DNA of 32,400 nucleotides from NCBI GenBank assembly GCA_009885605.1, contig VFKK01000053.1:1-32400 (forward strand). The letters are read 5' to 3'. The position numbers were made by a program, and so were the translations under genes. Positions 15,058 to 24,003 of the stretch are shown in pieces. Position 1 is the first letter of the stretch. Each line of letters opens with the position of its first letter. The notes below the pieces were generated by a model. It searched no databases and was not told the origin of the DNA. It worked only from the letters and a program-made list of their open reading frames with translations. This DNA is from Cyclobacteriaceae bacterium. GTDB lineage: Bacteria; Bacteroidota; Bacteroidia; Cytophagales; Cyclobacteriaceae.

Positions 15058-15672
15058 TTAAAAGCTCAGGACAAAAAGGGCAAATAAAATTAGCCAAATC
15101 ACATCCATAAAGTGCCAATAAACGGTGAAAAGGCGAATTCTCATTTTTTCAAAAGGATTGATCAATAAAATGAGATTTCGAACCTCATCTTGTTGATTTT
15201 TCCGAAGCTGAACCAATAAGATCAAGGCAAAAATCATTGCTCCCAATAAATGGAAAATATGAATTCCTGAAAGCAAATAGAGAAAACTTCCACTCGGAAT
15301 TCCGGTAAAATTGATTCCCATGAGTTCCAATTCTTTCCAGCCGATAATCTGCAGAATGGTAAATATCGCGCCTAGCCAAAATGTATTCCGTAGAGATGAA
15401 ATAATTTTTTCAGTATTCTCTTCCTGATAGTGCAATCGCATTTTGGTTACAGTGTATCCGCTGAAAATCAATAAAAGCGTTGAAATAAGGAAGGAAACAG
15501 GGATTTTATGGTTCAATCCCTCCAGCTGATTCCAGCCGGAAGACATGAATGCCGCCACCAAAAACAAGAATATAAGCCCGCTTCCCAGCATTCCCAGATA
15601 TAGGAGGGTTTCGTATGGATGCAGCCGCTCGACCCGCTGGAACCATGTAAGTTGTTCTTTTGTCTTACTCAT
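15058..15672 (-). CDS. Heme-copper cytochrome oxidase subunit III family protein
   Basis: From the ATG at 15672 the product has 204 residues and five hydrophobic segments, matching short bacterial subunit III proteins. Typical segments are RLHPYETLLYLGMLGSGLIF near the start, SGIHIFHLLGAMIFALIL in the middle and LFTVYWHFMDVIWLILF at the end. A longer frame to 15729 adds polar residues with no membrane logic and is rejected. Subunit III normally supports proton uptake and stability of a terminal oxidase in the inner membrane. No subunit I or II gene is nearby, so it is an orphan and may join an oxidase encoded elsewhere. Confidence 0.82.
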   Translation of the reverse strand: MSKTKEQLTWFQRVERLHPYETLLYLGMLGSGLIFLFLVAAFMSSGWNQLEGLNHKIPVSFLISTLLLIFSGYTVTKMRLHYQEENTEKIISSLRNTFWLGAIFTILQIIGWKELELMGINFTGIPSGSFLYLLSGIHIFHLLGAMIFALILLVQLRKNQQDEVRNLILLINPFEKMRIRLFTVYWHFMDVIWLILFALFVLSF

Positions 15673-15799
15673 CGAAGGGTAAACATTTTGGAGGGGCGTA
15701 GGTTCACAAAACTGCAAAACAACTTGCAAAGCTCATTCTAAGAACTCAGAATACTCTAAATTTGGGCTTCCAAACCCAATTCTCTCAAACCACATCATT

Positions 15800-18700
15800 T
15801 TGGATCGCCAGGCTTTTATTTCCCTTTATCAATCAGACCCGATTTTTCAAACGCTAGCTTACGAGATTTTAGGTCCCGAAAAGGTAAACTATCAGCTCAA
15901 AGGACTTGCAGGCAGCCTTGATATGGTCGTTTTTTGTTCATTGTATTCAAGCAAAGGAGGATTTCACCTGATCATCGCACAGGACAAAGAAGAAGCCGCT
16001 TATCTCAATACGGATATTCAGAATTTACTGGATACGGAGGATCATATGATTTTTCCTTCCAGTTTTAAGCGGCCTTATCATTACGATGAAGTGGACAATG
16101 CAAACGTCCTGATGCGCGCTGAAATCCTGAATCATGTTCTGGAAAGTAAAGGAAAACCGGGAATCATCATCACGTACCCGGAAGCTCTTTACGAACGTGT
16201 CATCAACAAGCGATCTCTGATCGAAAACACTTTTTCGGCACGAGTAGGAGAAGCGGTGGACATGGAATTTGTCTCTGAGATCTTGAGTAGTTACGATTTC
16301 GAGCTAACAGATTTTGTCTACGAACCAGGTCAATATGCAATTCGAGGGGGTATTCTGGATGTATTCTCATTTTCGAACGAATATCCTTATCGACTTGAAT
16401 TATTCGGAAAAGAAATCGAAAGCATCCGGACATTTGATCCGGAAACTCAGCTTTCGATTGCGAGCGTAGAAAAAATTTCCCTGATTCCAAACGTCCAAAC
16501 CAAGCTTTTGCAGGAAGTCCGACAATCATTTTTGGGATTCTTACCTGAGTCAACGATTGTTTGGATCAAAGATTATCAGCTCACCCTGGATGTCATGGAT
16601 GAATGCTTTCACAAAGCAGATAAGGCTTTTGATGAAATTGTTTCCAAAACTGCAAACGATAAATTGCTTCTGAAGCCGGGAGATTTATTTGACAAAGGGG
16701 CTAACTTCTCCGAACTTTCAAGAAGCTTTACCCGGGTTGAATTTGGGAAACAATATTATTTGCCAAAGGCGAAAATATTCCAATGGAATAGTCAGTCACA
16801 GCCTTCTTTCAACAAGAATTTTGATTTGTTGGTGACCCATTTGGCAGAAAATGAAAAAGGTGGCCAAGTCAATATTCTGACTGCAGAAAACGAAAAGCAA
16901 ATCGACCGGCTTTTGGGAATTTTTCATGAACTGGATCCCACGCTCCGGGTACAGAGCATGCTTTTAGGATTGAGAGAAGGCTTCGAAGATCGACAGATGA
17001 AGCTGGTATGCTATACCGATCACCAACTTTTCGAGCGATTTCACCGGTACAAAACCCGCAAAAAGGCCAGCAAATCCAAGGCGTTGACGCTGAAAGAACT
17101 TAAAGCTCTTCATCCGGGAGATTACATTGTTCACGTGGATTATGGCGTGGGGCGATTTGCCGGATTGGAAAAAGTGGATATCAGCGGCAAAATGCAGGAA
17201 GCTGTCCGACTCATCTTCCGGGATGACGATTTGCTATATGTCAATATCCATTCCCTTCACAAGATTTCGAAGTATTCTGGCCAGGAAGGCTCGACACCTT
17301 CCATGTCCAAACTGGGTTCTCCCGAATGGGAAAACAAGAAGAGCAGGGTCAAAAAGCAGGTTAAAGACATTGCAAAAGACCTTATAGCACTTTATGCGAA
17401 GCGCAGGTCTGCAAAAGGATATGCTTTCACCCATGACTCTGTTTTGCAGATAGAACTGGAATCTTCTTTCATCTACGAGGACACACCGGATCAGGCTATT
17501 GCCACAGCTGATGTGAAGGCTGACATGGAAAAAACCTATCCGATGGACAGATTAGTCTGTGGAGATGTGGGATTTGGAAAAACTGAGGTGGCCATTCGTG
17601 CAGCATTCAAAGCTGTAAACGACCGAAAGCAAGTTGCCGTGTTGGTACCAACCACTATTCTGGCAATGCAGCACTTTCATACTTTCACCGAAAGACTGGA
17701 AAATTTTCCTGTCAAAGTGGAGTACATTAATCGCTTTCGATCCGCCAAAGAAATCAAGGATATTATCTCTCAGGTAAAATCAGGGGAGATCGACATTCTA
17801 ATCGGTACCCATAAAATCGTCAACAAAGACATTGAATTCAAAGACCTGGGCCTTTTGGTCATAGATGAGGAGCAAAAATTTGGAGTGAAAGTAAAAGACC
17901 AACTTAAAAATCTCCGGGTAAACGTCGACGTACTGACACTTACCGCAACTCCGATTCCCCGAACGCTTCATTTCTCGTTGATGGGAGCCCGGGATCTTTC
18001 GGTGATCGCCACCCCTCCGCCAAATCGGCAGCCAGTGACTACAGAAATTCAAACTTTCCGCGAAGAAGTAATCAGGGATGCCGTGGCTTACGAACTTCGA
18101 AGAGGCGGACAGGTTTTCTTTGTGCACAACAGAGTGGGAGAGATCGATAGTATAGCCAATCTGATTATGAAGTTGGTTCCGGATGCGCGAGTAGCGGGAG
18201 CACATGGTCAAATGGATGGTAAAAAACTGGAAAAAGTAATGGTTGACTTTATCAACCATGAATATGATGTGCTGGTATCAACTAATATCATCGAATCCGG
18301 ACTCGATATTCCTAACGCCAACACAATCATCATCAACCGGGCGCATATGTTTGGTTTGAGTGATCTTCACCAAATGAGAGGCCGGGTAGGAAGGAGCAAT
18401 AAAAAAGCTTTCTGCTTTTTATTGACAAGTCCAATGTCAGGATTAACCGCTGAGGCGAGAAAGAGACTTCAGACATTAGAAGAATTTTCTGATCTGGGAG
18501 ACGGATTCAAAGTGGCAATGAAAGATTTGGATATTCGCGGTGCGGGAAATCTATTGGGAGCTGAGCAAAGCGGATTTATAACTGATCTGGGTTTTGAAAT
18601 GTATCATAAGATCTTGGACGAAGCTGTTCAGGAATTGAAAGAAAACGAGTTTGCAGCTCTTTTTGAGATCGATTTGGAGGAGAAAGTAAAAGTTCTCGTG

Positions 18701-19153
18701 CAGGATTGTACAATCGAGACGGACCTGGAATTGCTTATTCCCGAAGGATATGTAAGCAATATCAGCGAGCGACTTGGTCTTTATTCCAAGTTGGATGCGA
18801 TCAAAGATGAGGAAGAACTCGGGAAATTCTCCACTATGCTTTTGGACCGGTTTGGACCGCTTCCTGATTCTGTAAAGGATTTGATGGAGACCGTAAGGCT
18901 TCGATGGACCGCTGAAAAGTTGGGAGTCGAAAAACTGGTTCTCAAAGGAAATCAGATGAAATGCTATTTGCTTCCTTCCAGCCGGGATGATTTTTATTCC
19001 TCCGTTGTTTTTCAAAAAATCATGCGATTTGCACAAATTCACTCGAAGCAATCCAAAATAAAGGAGCATAAAAACCGTTTGATACTTACTCTTGAAGGAG
19101 TTTCATCCATCACAAAAGCTCAAAACAAGCTGAAGGAAATGGATTTAGCATAA
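15800..19153 (+). CDS. mfd: Transcription-repair coupling factor Mfd
   Basis: The 1117-residue protein removes stalled RNA polymerase at DNA lesions and recruits UvrA. UvrB-like modules fill the first third. The polymerase-interacting CarD-like domain is near 437-500 (LHPGDYIVHVDYGVGRF). The helicase motor shows Walker A GDVGFGKTE (588-596), DEEQ (689-692), TATPIPRT (near 715) and QMRGRVGRS (858-866). The UvrA-binding C-terminal domain follows. The frame starts with TTG at 15800; no in-frame ATG or GTG is visible just upstream, and the protein is already in register with the family's N-terminal helix (FISLYQSDP). It is divergent from the subunit III gene. Confidence 0.98.
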   Translation: MDRQAFISLYQSDPIFQTLAYEILGPEKVNYQLKGLAGSLDMVVFCSLYSSKGGFHLIIAQDKEEAAYLNTDIQNLLDTEDHMIFPSSFKRPYHYDEVDNANVLMRAEILNHVLESKGKPGIIITYPEALYERVINKRSLIENTFSARVGEAVDMEFVSEILSSYDFELTDFVYEPGQYAIRGGILDVFSFSNEYPYRLELFGKEIESIRTFDPETQLSIASVEKISLIPNVQTKLLQEVRQSFLGFLPESTIVWIKDYQLTLDVMDECFHKADKAFDEIVSKTANDKLLLKPGDLFDKGANFSELSRSFTRVEFGKQYYLPKAKIFQWNSQSQPSFNKNFDLLVTHLAENEKGGQVNILTAENEKQIDRLLGIFHELDPTLRVQSMLLGLREGFEDRQMKLVCYTDHQLFERFHRYKTRKKASKSKALTLKELKALHPGDYIVHVDYGVGRFAGLEKVDISGKMQEAVRLIFRDDDLLYVNIHSLHKISKYSGQEGSTPSMSKLGSPEWENKKSRVKKQVKDIAKDLIALYAKRRSAKGYAFTHDSVLQIELESSFIYEDTPDQAIATADVKADMEKTYPMDRLVCGDVGFGKTEVAIRAAFKAVNDRKQVAVLVPTTILAMQHFHTFTERLENFPVKVEYINRFRSAKEIKDIISQVKSGEIDILIGTHKIVNKDIEFKDLGLLVIDEEQKFGVKVKDQLKNLRVNVDVLTLTATPIPRTLHFSLMGARDLSVIATPPPNRQPVTTEIQTFREEVIRDAVAYELRRGGQVFFVHNRVGEIDSIANLIMKLVPDARVAGAHGQMDGKKLEKVMVDFINHEYDVLVSTNIIESGLDIPNANTIIINRAHMFGLSDLHQMRGRVGRSNKKAFCFLLTSPMSGLTAEARKRLQTLEEFSDLGDGFKVAMKDLDIRGAGNLLGAEQSGFITDLGFEMYHKILDEAVQELKENEFAALFEIDLEEKVKVLVQDCTIETDLELLIPEGYVSNISERLGLYSKLDAIKDEEELGKFSTMLLDRFGPLPDSVKDLMETVRLRWTAEKLGVEKLVLKGNQMKCYLLPSSRDDFYSSVVFQKIMRFAQIHSKQSKIKEHKNRLILTLEGVSSITKAQNKLKEMDLA

Positions 19154-19216
19154 ATTTTACAAAAATTTAACTGGCATAAATATTGCAGTTTTGGGTATAA
19201 AAATTGTCGAATTTCT

Positions 19217-19264
19217 GGCTTTTAGCCTGTTTTTGAAGTTTATACCAAAGAAGGCTTTAGCCTT
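19217..19264. promoter_or_regulatory. Twin dyads upstream of gldJ
   Basis: GGCTTTTAGCC (19217-19227) and AAGGCTTTAGCCTT (19251-19264) are two copies of one inverted-repeat motif, centred about 35 bases apart. The second copy ends at the base before a TAnnTTTG box. Paired operator sites for one regulator, or RNA hairpins, are both possible. Confidence 0.4.
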
Positions 19265-19272
19265 TACCTTTG
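19265..19272 (+). promoter_or_regulatory. Possible -7 box of gldJ
   Basis: TACCTTTG is a full TAnnTTTG match, 59 bases before the gldJ ATG. The usual upstream TTG is missing at the right distance; a dyad occupies that space. Confidence 0.4.
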
Positions 19273-19331
19273 TAAGTACCTAGTATTGATTATATATTAG
19301 CACGTTGAATTAGGCCTAAAATTCATAAAAT

Positions 19332-20555
19332 ATGCGTTTGAGTAATAAAAATTTTGGATTGTGGATGGGAGTTTTCCTGATCGCGTCCGCCTCGATTTTA
19401 TCTTCTTGTAATAAAACTCCAGGCTACGGCAGAAGAACCGCCGACAATCCCGGAAAGAACAGTGCCACTACTGGAGCAGAATTTAACTTCGATGATAAAG
19501 ACACTACCCAATTTTTCGTGTCTAAAAATGCTGAGCAGATTCCGGGACCAAACCTGAAATTTATTCAGGGAGGTAGAGCGGTTCTGGGTTCTCAGGAAGA
19601 AGACGTAATGGCTTTCAGAGACAACTTGGAGCGAACTGTGAGTATTTCCAATTTTTACATGGATGAAACCGAAATCACGAATAATGACTTTCGCGAATTT
19701 ATTTTTGACATGAAGAAAAAAGTTAGTGCTGATTCACTTTTGAAATTAGAACCTTCTGAAAATGTCTGGACCGGGGCAATGTCTTTCAACGACATGTATC
19801 AGTCTTATTATTTCAGATTCCCAGGTTTTAACTTTTATCCCGTAGCTGGTGTATCATGGTCTCAAGCTCATACCTATTCAAAATGGAGAACTGAATACGT
19901 TCAGGATCTGATCAGAAAGGAAAGAGAATTAGATTCAACCTTCACCAAAACTCAATTAATCGAACGTGGCGTTGCATTAGCCGATTACCGTCTGCCTACT
20001 GAGGCTGAATGGGAATATGCTGCCAAAGCAATGATTGGAACACAATATCTGGATGAAAATCAGGAATACGGCCGAATTTATCCTTGGGATGGCAGAGGTG
20101 TACGTAATCCATACAATGTGAAGAGAAAAGGTAAGCAGGGAGATTTCCTTGCAAACTTTAAAAGAGGTCGTGGTGATTACGGTGGAATATCAGGTAATCA
20201 AAGAAATGATGGTGAAATCATCCTTACAAACGTATATGACATGGCTCCTAATGATTTTGGCCTATATCACATGGCCGGGAACATGAATGAGTGGGTACAG
20301 GACGTTTATCGACCGCTATCTTTCATGGATTTTGACGACCTGAATCCGGTAAGAAGAGATGGTGTACTTGACGATATTTCAAACTATGAAACTTCTGTGC
20401 TAAGTGATGACCTTCGAGTGTACAAGGGAGGAAGTTGGAAAGATGTAGCTTATTGGCTTGCACCAGGTACTCGCAGATTTATGCACCAAGATTCATCTAC
20501 AAACAATATTGGCTTTCGTTGTGCCATGATTTCCATTGGAGAAAAAGGAAAATAA
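19332..20555 (+). CDS. gldJ: Gliding motility / type IX secretion lipoprotein GldJ (SUMF1-like domain)
   Basis: The 407-residue protein is a lipoprotein (Cys26 in SILSSC) with a formylglycine-generating-enzyme-like (SUMF1) domain. Family segments are GPNLKFIQGGRAVLGSQEEDVM, FYMDETEITNNDF, PVAGVSWSQAHTYSKWRTE, YRLPTEAEWEYAAKA, NDFGLYHMAGNMNEWVQDVYRP, VYKGGSW and NIGFRCA. In Flavobacterium GldJ and its paralogue GldK are outer-membrane lipoproteins needed for gliding and type IX secretion. The NDFGLYHMAGNMNEWVQDVYRP region and the DDVM-type turn look closer to GldJ than GldK, but the two are hard to separate by eye. It is monocistronic, between mfd and a strong terminator, and does not sit in a gldKLMN cluster. 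Confidence 0.75.
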   Translation: MRLSNKNFGLWMGVFLIASASILSSCNKTPGYGRRTADNPGKNSATTGAEFNFDDKDTTQFFVSKNAEQIPGPNLKFIQGGRAVLGSQEEDVMAFRDNLERTVSISNFYMDETEITNNDFREFIFDMKKKVSADSLLKLEPSENVWTGAMSFNDMYQSYYFRFPGFNFYPVAGVSWSQAHTYSKWRTEYVQDLIRKERELDSTFTKTQLIERGVALADYRLPTEAEWEYAAKAMIGTQYLDENQEYGRIYPWDGRGVRNPYNVKRKGKQGDFLANFKRGRGDYGGISGNQRNDGEIILTNVYDMAPNDFGLYHMAGNMNEWVQDVYRPLSFMDFDDLNPVRRDGVLDDISNYETSVLSDDLRVYKGGSWKDVAYWLAPGTRRFMHQDSSTNNIGFRCAMISIGEKGK

Positions 20556-20572
20556 TTCTTTATACTATTTTC

Positions 20573-20613
20573 AAAAAGCCTTGCTCGGATCTAATCTAAG
20601 CAAGGCTTTTTTT
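20573..20613. terminator. Rho-independent terminator after gldJ
   Basis: AAAAAGCCTTGCT (20573-20585) pairs with AGCAAGGCTTTTT (20599-20611), followed by more T. The A-run on the left lets it work on the minus strand as well, for the PorT-family gene. Confidence 0.9.
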
Positions 20614-20682
20614 ATTTTGTCAAGCTGAGGAAATCCGAAAATTATTTCCGATAATTTTCAATGGGACCTCATTCCTATTAGT

Positions 20683-21258
20683 CTAAAATTTCAGCTTAAC
20701 TCCCATATTGCCATAGAACCCGTTTGTTTTTCCAAAATCAATGTTTGCGAAACTTGTCTGAATGTCTGTAACTGACCACTCGTATGACAAATCGATAAAA
20801 AGAAGCCAGATGTCAATCCCGGTTCCTGCGTAAACTCCCCATGCTGGCGAGTTGATTTCAGCTGGATCCAAATCTTCTCCCACACTAGTTACAAAAAATC
20901 CCGATGCCCCGCCGAATGCACGCCAGGAAGCCAGAGTTTCGGAACTCCCGATCAAATACATTCCCAGAGTAAGAGGAATCCTAATTCCATTGAGGTCTGC
21001 TTCAAAATCAACCGGATTTACTACAGAAGGATCTGTGAATTCTGCACTTTTTGAAATATAAAAAATACCTGGCTCCACGTACATCTTTTCACCAAAAGCC
21101 AAACTTGCCCCAATTTGCCAACCATTTTTCCCTTGGCCAATTTCCTTATTGACTGTTAAGTCGGTAAAATTAAAACCAACCGTCGGCTTGAAAGTCTGGG
21201 CAGGAAGGCTCGAAAATATCGAACCTGAAAGGATTAAAGTAAATAAGATCATCTTCAT
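20683..21258 (-). CDS. PorT-family outer-membrane beta-barrel protein
   Basis: From the ATG at 21258 the product has 191 residues, with a signal peptide ending SLPAQ at about residue 21. A longer frame from a TTG at 21300 adds polar residues before the signal and is rejected. Alternating hydrophobic strands such as GWQIGASLAFGEKMYVEPGIFY, IRIPLTLGMYLIG and AWGVYAGTGIDIWLLFIDLSYEW, plus a C-terminal Phe (GVKLKF), fit the eight-stranded barrel family related to PorT. The specific function is unknown; family membership alone does not mean a role in secretion. The next gene upstream (S9 peptidase) is divergent, 210 bases away. Confidence 0.75.
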   Translation of the reverse strand: MKMILFTLILSGSIFSSLPAQTFKPTVGFNFTDLTVNKEIGQGKNGWQIGASLAFGEKMYVEPGIFYISKSAEFTDPSVVNPVDFEADLNGIRIPLTLGMYLIGSSETLASWRAFGGASGFFVTSVGEDLDPAEINSPAWGVYAGTGIDIWLLFIDLSYEWSVTDIQTSFANIDFGKTNGFYGNMGVKLKF

Positions 21259-21386
21259 AATTAGGAGTGGATTACAAGTGAAAATAGGAAATTTTGGCAA
21301 GTCATTAGATTGACCCCTCTCGTTTTTGTTTTTATTCTCGAAAGCAATCTTAAATTTCTAAGATCCATTTACCAGACTGCTTCAGA

Positions 21387-21414
21387 TTGGTTAAAGACCA
21401 TTGATCTATTCTTG
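21387..21414 (+). promoter_or_regulatory. Possible promoter of the S9 peptidase gene
   Basis: TTG (21387-21389), 17 bases, then TATTCTTG (21407-21414), which differs from TAnnTTTG at one position. It would start transcription about 48 bases before the ATG at 21469, supporting that start over a TTG at 21310. Confidence 0.38.
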
Positions 21415-21468
21415 AAAGAAATTTCTGTTCAGTTGTTTTATCTTGAGATCATATTGACCCGAATAAAC

Positions 21469-23904
21469 ATGATACTAAAATTTACCAGGACCCTCATTCT
21501 CGCATTCTGCATTCTGACCGAATTTTCTGTTGCTCAGGCTCAAACAAGCTACCAAACTCCTCCTAAAGAAATTGCAGATTTGGTCAATGCCCCGATTACT
21601 CCATCGGTGGTTTTTAGCAAAAGTGGTGATTGGATGATGCTTCTTGAGCGTGAAGGTAATCCTTCCATTGGGGATTTGGCCCAGCCAGAATTGAGAATCG
21701 CAGGACTGAGGATTAATCCAGCTACGTCCGGTCCAAGCCGAAGTGGAAGTGTGGAAAACCTGAAAATCAGAATGACAAGAGGAGGGGAGGAAATCCAGGT
21801 GAAAGGACTTCCTTCTAATCCAAAGATGAGCGGTTTTTCACTTTCCAGGGATGATAAGTTCCTTGCATTTACTCAAACTGAGCCAACCGGAATCAGCCTT
21901 TGGGTCGTCGATATGACAAGTTTCCAAGCCCGGAAGCTCACAGAAAACATTCTGAATGAAGTCATGGGAGGAAGCTTTGCGTGGACTCCCGATAATCAGA
22001 TTCTGATCAATGCTGTCAACCCAACCCGAGGAGAAATACCTAAAGCACCTCCCGCTCCCGCCGGACCGATTATACAGGAAACCTCCGGAAATGCTGCTCC
22101 AAACAGAACTTATCAGGATTTGCTTGCCAATCCTCACGATGAGTCTCTATTTGCCTATTTCATAAATACCCAGATTATGCTGGTCAATCTGGATGGAACC
22201 AAGAAGCCAATTGGTCCTGCCGGAATGATCAAGTCAATGGATCTGTCACCGGATGGGTCTTACCTGATAGTTGAGACTATCAAAAAGCCTTTTTCTTATT
22301 TGGTGCCAGCCTCACGATTCCCTTACGATGTCGAGGTGTGGACTAAATCTGGTCAAAAAGTAAAGACACTTGCACAAATACCGCTGGATGAAAATCGCCC
22401 GACCGGCTTTGATGTAACAGTTGCCGGTCCAAGGAATATCAGTTGGAGAGCCGATAAGCCGGCTACATTGTATTGGGTAGAAGCTCAGGATGGCGGTGAC
22501 CCAAAAGTTGACATCTCAGAACGAGAGATCGTTTACACTATCGAAGCCCCTTTCGCAGGAGAAAAGAAGAAACTGGCAAGTACTGCCTTTCGATTTGGCG
22601 GGATTGCCTGGTCGGATGACAACTTTGCGATCATGACTGAGCGATGGTCCAAAACGAGGAAGGAAATGAAATCAGTCATTCATCCTTCCAATCCTGCACA
22701 AGCTCCAAGTGTAATCATTGATCGTTTTTCAGATGATCTTTACAATGATCCCGGAAATCCGGTTTTCATCGAAAACGACTTTGGTCAGCGGGTTTTGCTT
22801 CGCAAAGGTCATTTGGTTTTCATGACAAGCGAGGGAGGTTCGGCTGAAGGAAGCATGCCTTTCCTTTCCACTTTTGACACCAAAACCAAAGAGGAAAAAA
22901 TTCTCTGGAGATCTCAGGAACCTTTCTATGAGCGAGTGGTCAAAGTGCTGGATGAAGAGGGGACGGAGTTTATTACGTTGAAAGAGAGTACAGATATCCA
23001 GCCCAACTATTGGCTGGTCAATACCCGAAAAAAAATGGCTCCTCTTCAGGTGACCAACTTTATCCATCCCTATGAATCCATCAAAGGAATTCAGAAGGAA
23101 TTGGTCACCTACAAAAGAAAAGACGGACTCAACCTCTCAGCGGTAGTTTATACTCCGGCCGGTTATGATCCTGCTAAAGACGGAACCCTTCCCGTTCTGA
23201 TGTGGGCCTATCCAAGAGAATACAAATCGGCGGAAACCGCTTCTCAAGTTCGGGGCTCAAAATATGCCTTCACCAGAATAAGTTGGGGTTCGCCAATCTA
23301 TTGGGTAACTCGCGGCTATGCCGTCATGGATCAAACTGAGATGCCGATTGTGGGAGAGGGAGAAGAGGAGCCAAATGATTATTTCATCGAACAACTTGTA
23401 GCAAATGCGGAAGCCGCAATTGATAAGGTAGTCGGAATGGGAATTGGAGACCGGATGAGAATAGGAGTTGGAGGACATTCGTACGGTGCTTTCATGACTG
23501 CGAATTTGCTTTCGCATACCAATTTATTCGCAGCAGGAATCGCCCGAAGTGGCGCCTACAACAGAACGTTGACTCCGTTTGGATTTCAATACGAGCAGCG
23601 AACCTATTGGGAATCTCCCGAGGTCTACTTCAACATGTCACCCTTCTCTTACGCACATAAAGTGGAAACGCCGATTCTCTTGATTCACGGAGAGGCAGAT
23701 AACAATTCCGGAACATTCCCGATCCAATCTGAGCGGTATTACAATGCATTAAAAGGTCACGGCGTCACCACCCGATTAGTATTTCTTCCTCACGAAAGTC
23801 ATGGGTATGCTGCCAAAGAATCCATCCTTCACACGCTTTGGGAAATGGATACCTGGTTGGAAAAATATGTGAAGAATAAAAATAAGCTGGATCCCTCGAA
23901 GTAA
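21469..23904 (+). CDS. S9 family serine peptidase, glutamyl endopeptidase-like
   Basis: The ATG at 21469 gives 811 residues and a signal peptide ending SVAQAQ at about 25. A longer frame from 21310 adds 53 residues ahead of the signal and is rejected. A beta-propeller-like region (about 30-560) precedes an alpha/beta-hydrolase domain. Catalytic residues are Ser671 (GGHSYGAF), Asp744 (HGEADNNSG) and His778 (HESHGY). The stretches IVGEGEEEPNDYFIEQLV, GIARSGAYNRTLTPFGFQ and LPHESHGYAAKES closely resemble plant chloroplast glutamyl endopeptidase from memory. This suggests cleavage after Glu, probably in the periplasm. It is flanked by its own promoter and terminator. A general dipeptidyl/acylaminoacyl peptidase is the alternative. 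Confidence 0.88.
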   Translation: MILKFTRTLILAFCILTEFSVAQAQTSYQTPPKEIADLVNAPITPSVVFSKSGDWMMLLEREGNPSIGDLAQPELRIAGLRINPATSGPSRSGSVENLKIRMTRGGEEIQVKGLPSNPKMSGFSLSRDDKFLAFTQTEPTGISLWVVDMTSFQARKLTENILNEVMGGSFAWTPDNQILINAVNPTRGEIPKAPPAPAGPIIQETSGNAAPNRTYQDLLANPHDESLFAYFINTQIMLVNLDGTKKPIGPAGMIKSMDLSPDGSYLIVETIKKPFSYLVPASRFPYDVEVWTKSGQKVKTLAQIPLDENRPTGFDVTVAGPRNISWRADKPATLYWVEAQDGGDPKVDISEREIVYTIEAPFAGEKKKLASTAFRFGGIAWSDDNFAIMTERWSKTRKEMKSVIHPSNPAQAPSVIIDRFSDDLYNDPGNPVFIENDFGQRVLLRKGHLVFMTSEGGSAEGSMPFLSTFDTKTKEEKILWRSQEPFYERVVKVLDEEGTEFITLKESTDIQPNYWLVNTRKKMAPLQVTNFIHPYESIKGIQKELVTYKRKDGLNLSAVVYTPAGYDPAKDGTLPVLMWAYPREYKSAETASQVRGSKYAFTRISWGSPIYWVTRGYAVMDQTEMPIVGEGEEEPNDYFIEQLVANAEAAIDKVVGMGIGDRMRIGVGGHSYGAFMTANLLSHTNLFAAGIARSGAYNRTLTPFGFQYEQRTYWESPEVYFNMSPFSYAHKVETPILLIHGEADNNSGTFPIQSERYYNALKGHGVTTRLVFLPHESHGYAAKESILHTLWEMDTWLEKYVKNKNKLDPSK

Positions 23905-23937
23905 ATCTTCGAGGTCTCAAAGGTTTCGGATAAAATC

Positions 23938-23975
23938 AAAAAACCTTTCTGAAATGATTCAGAAAGGGTTTTTTT
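23938..23975. terminator. Rho-independent terminator, S9 peptidase / uppP
   Basis: CCTTTCTGAA (23944-23953) pairs with TTCAGAAAGG (23958-23967) around ATGA. An A-run precedes and seven T follow, so it can act on both strands between the two convergent genes. Confidence 0.9.
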
Positions 23976-24003
23976 AATGGTTGGCTTTTCAACAAAATAA
24001 TTT

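Noticed and set aside
19332..20555. Annotation as GldK instead of GldJ
   Set aside because: Not excluded, but the NDFGLYHMAGNMNEWVQDVYRP region and absence of gldLMN neighbours favour GldJ.
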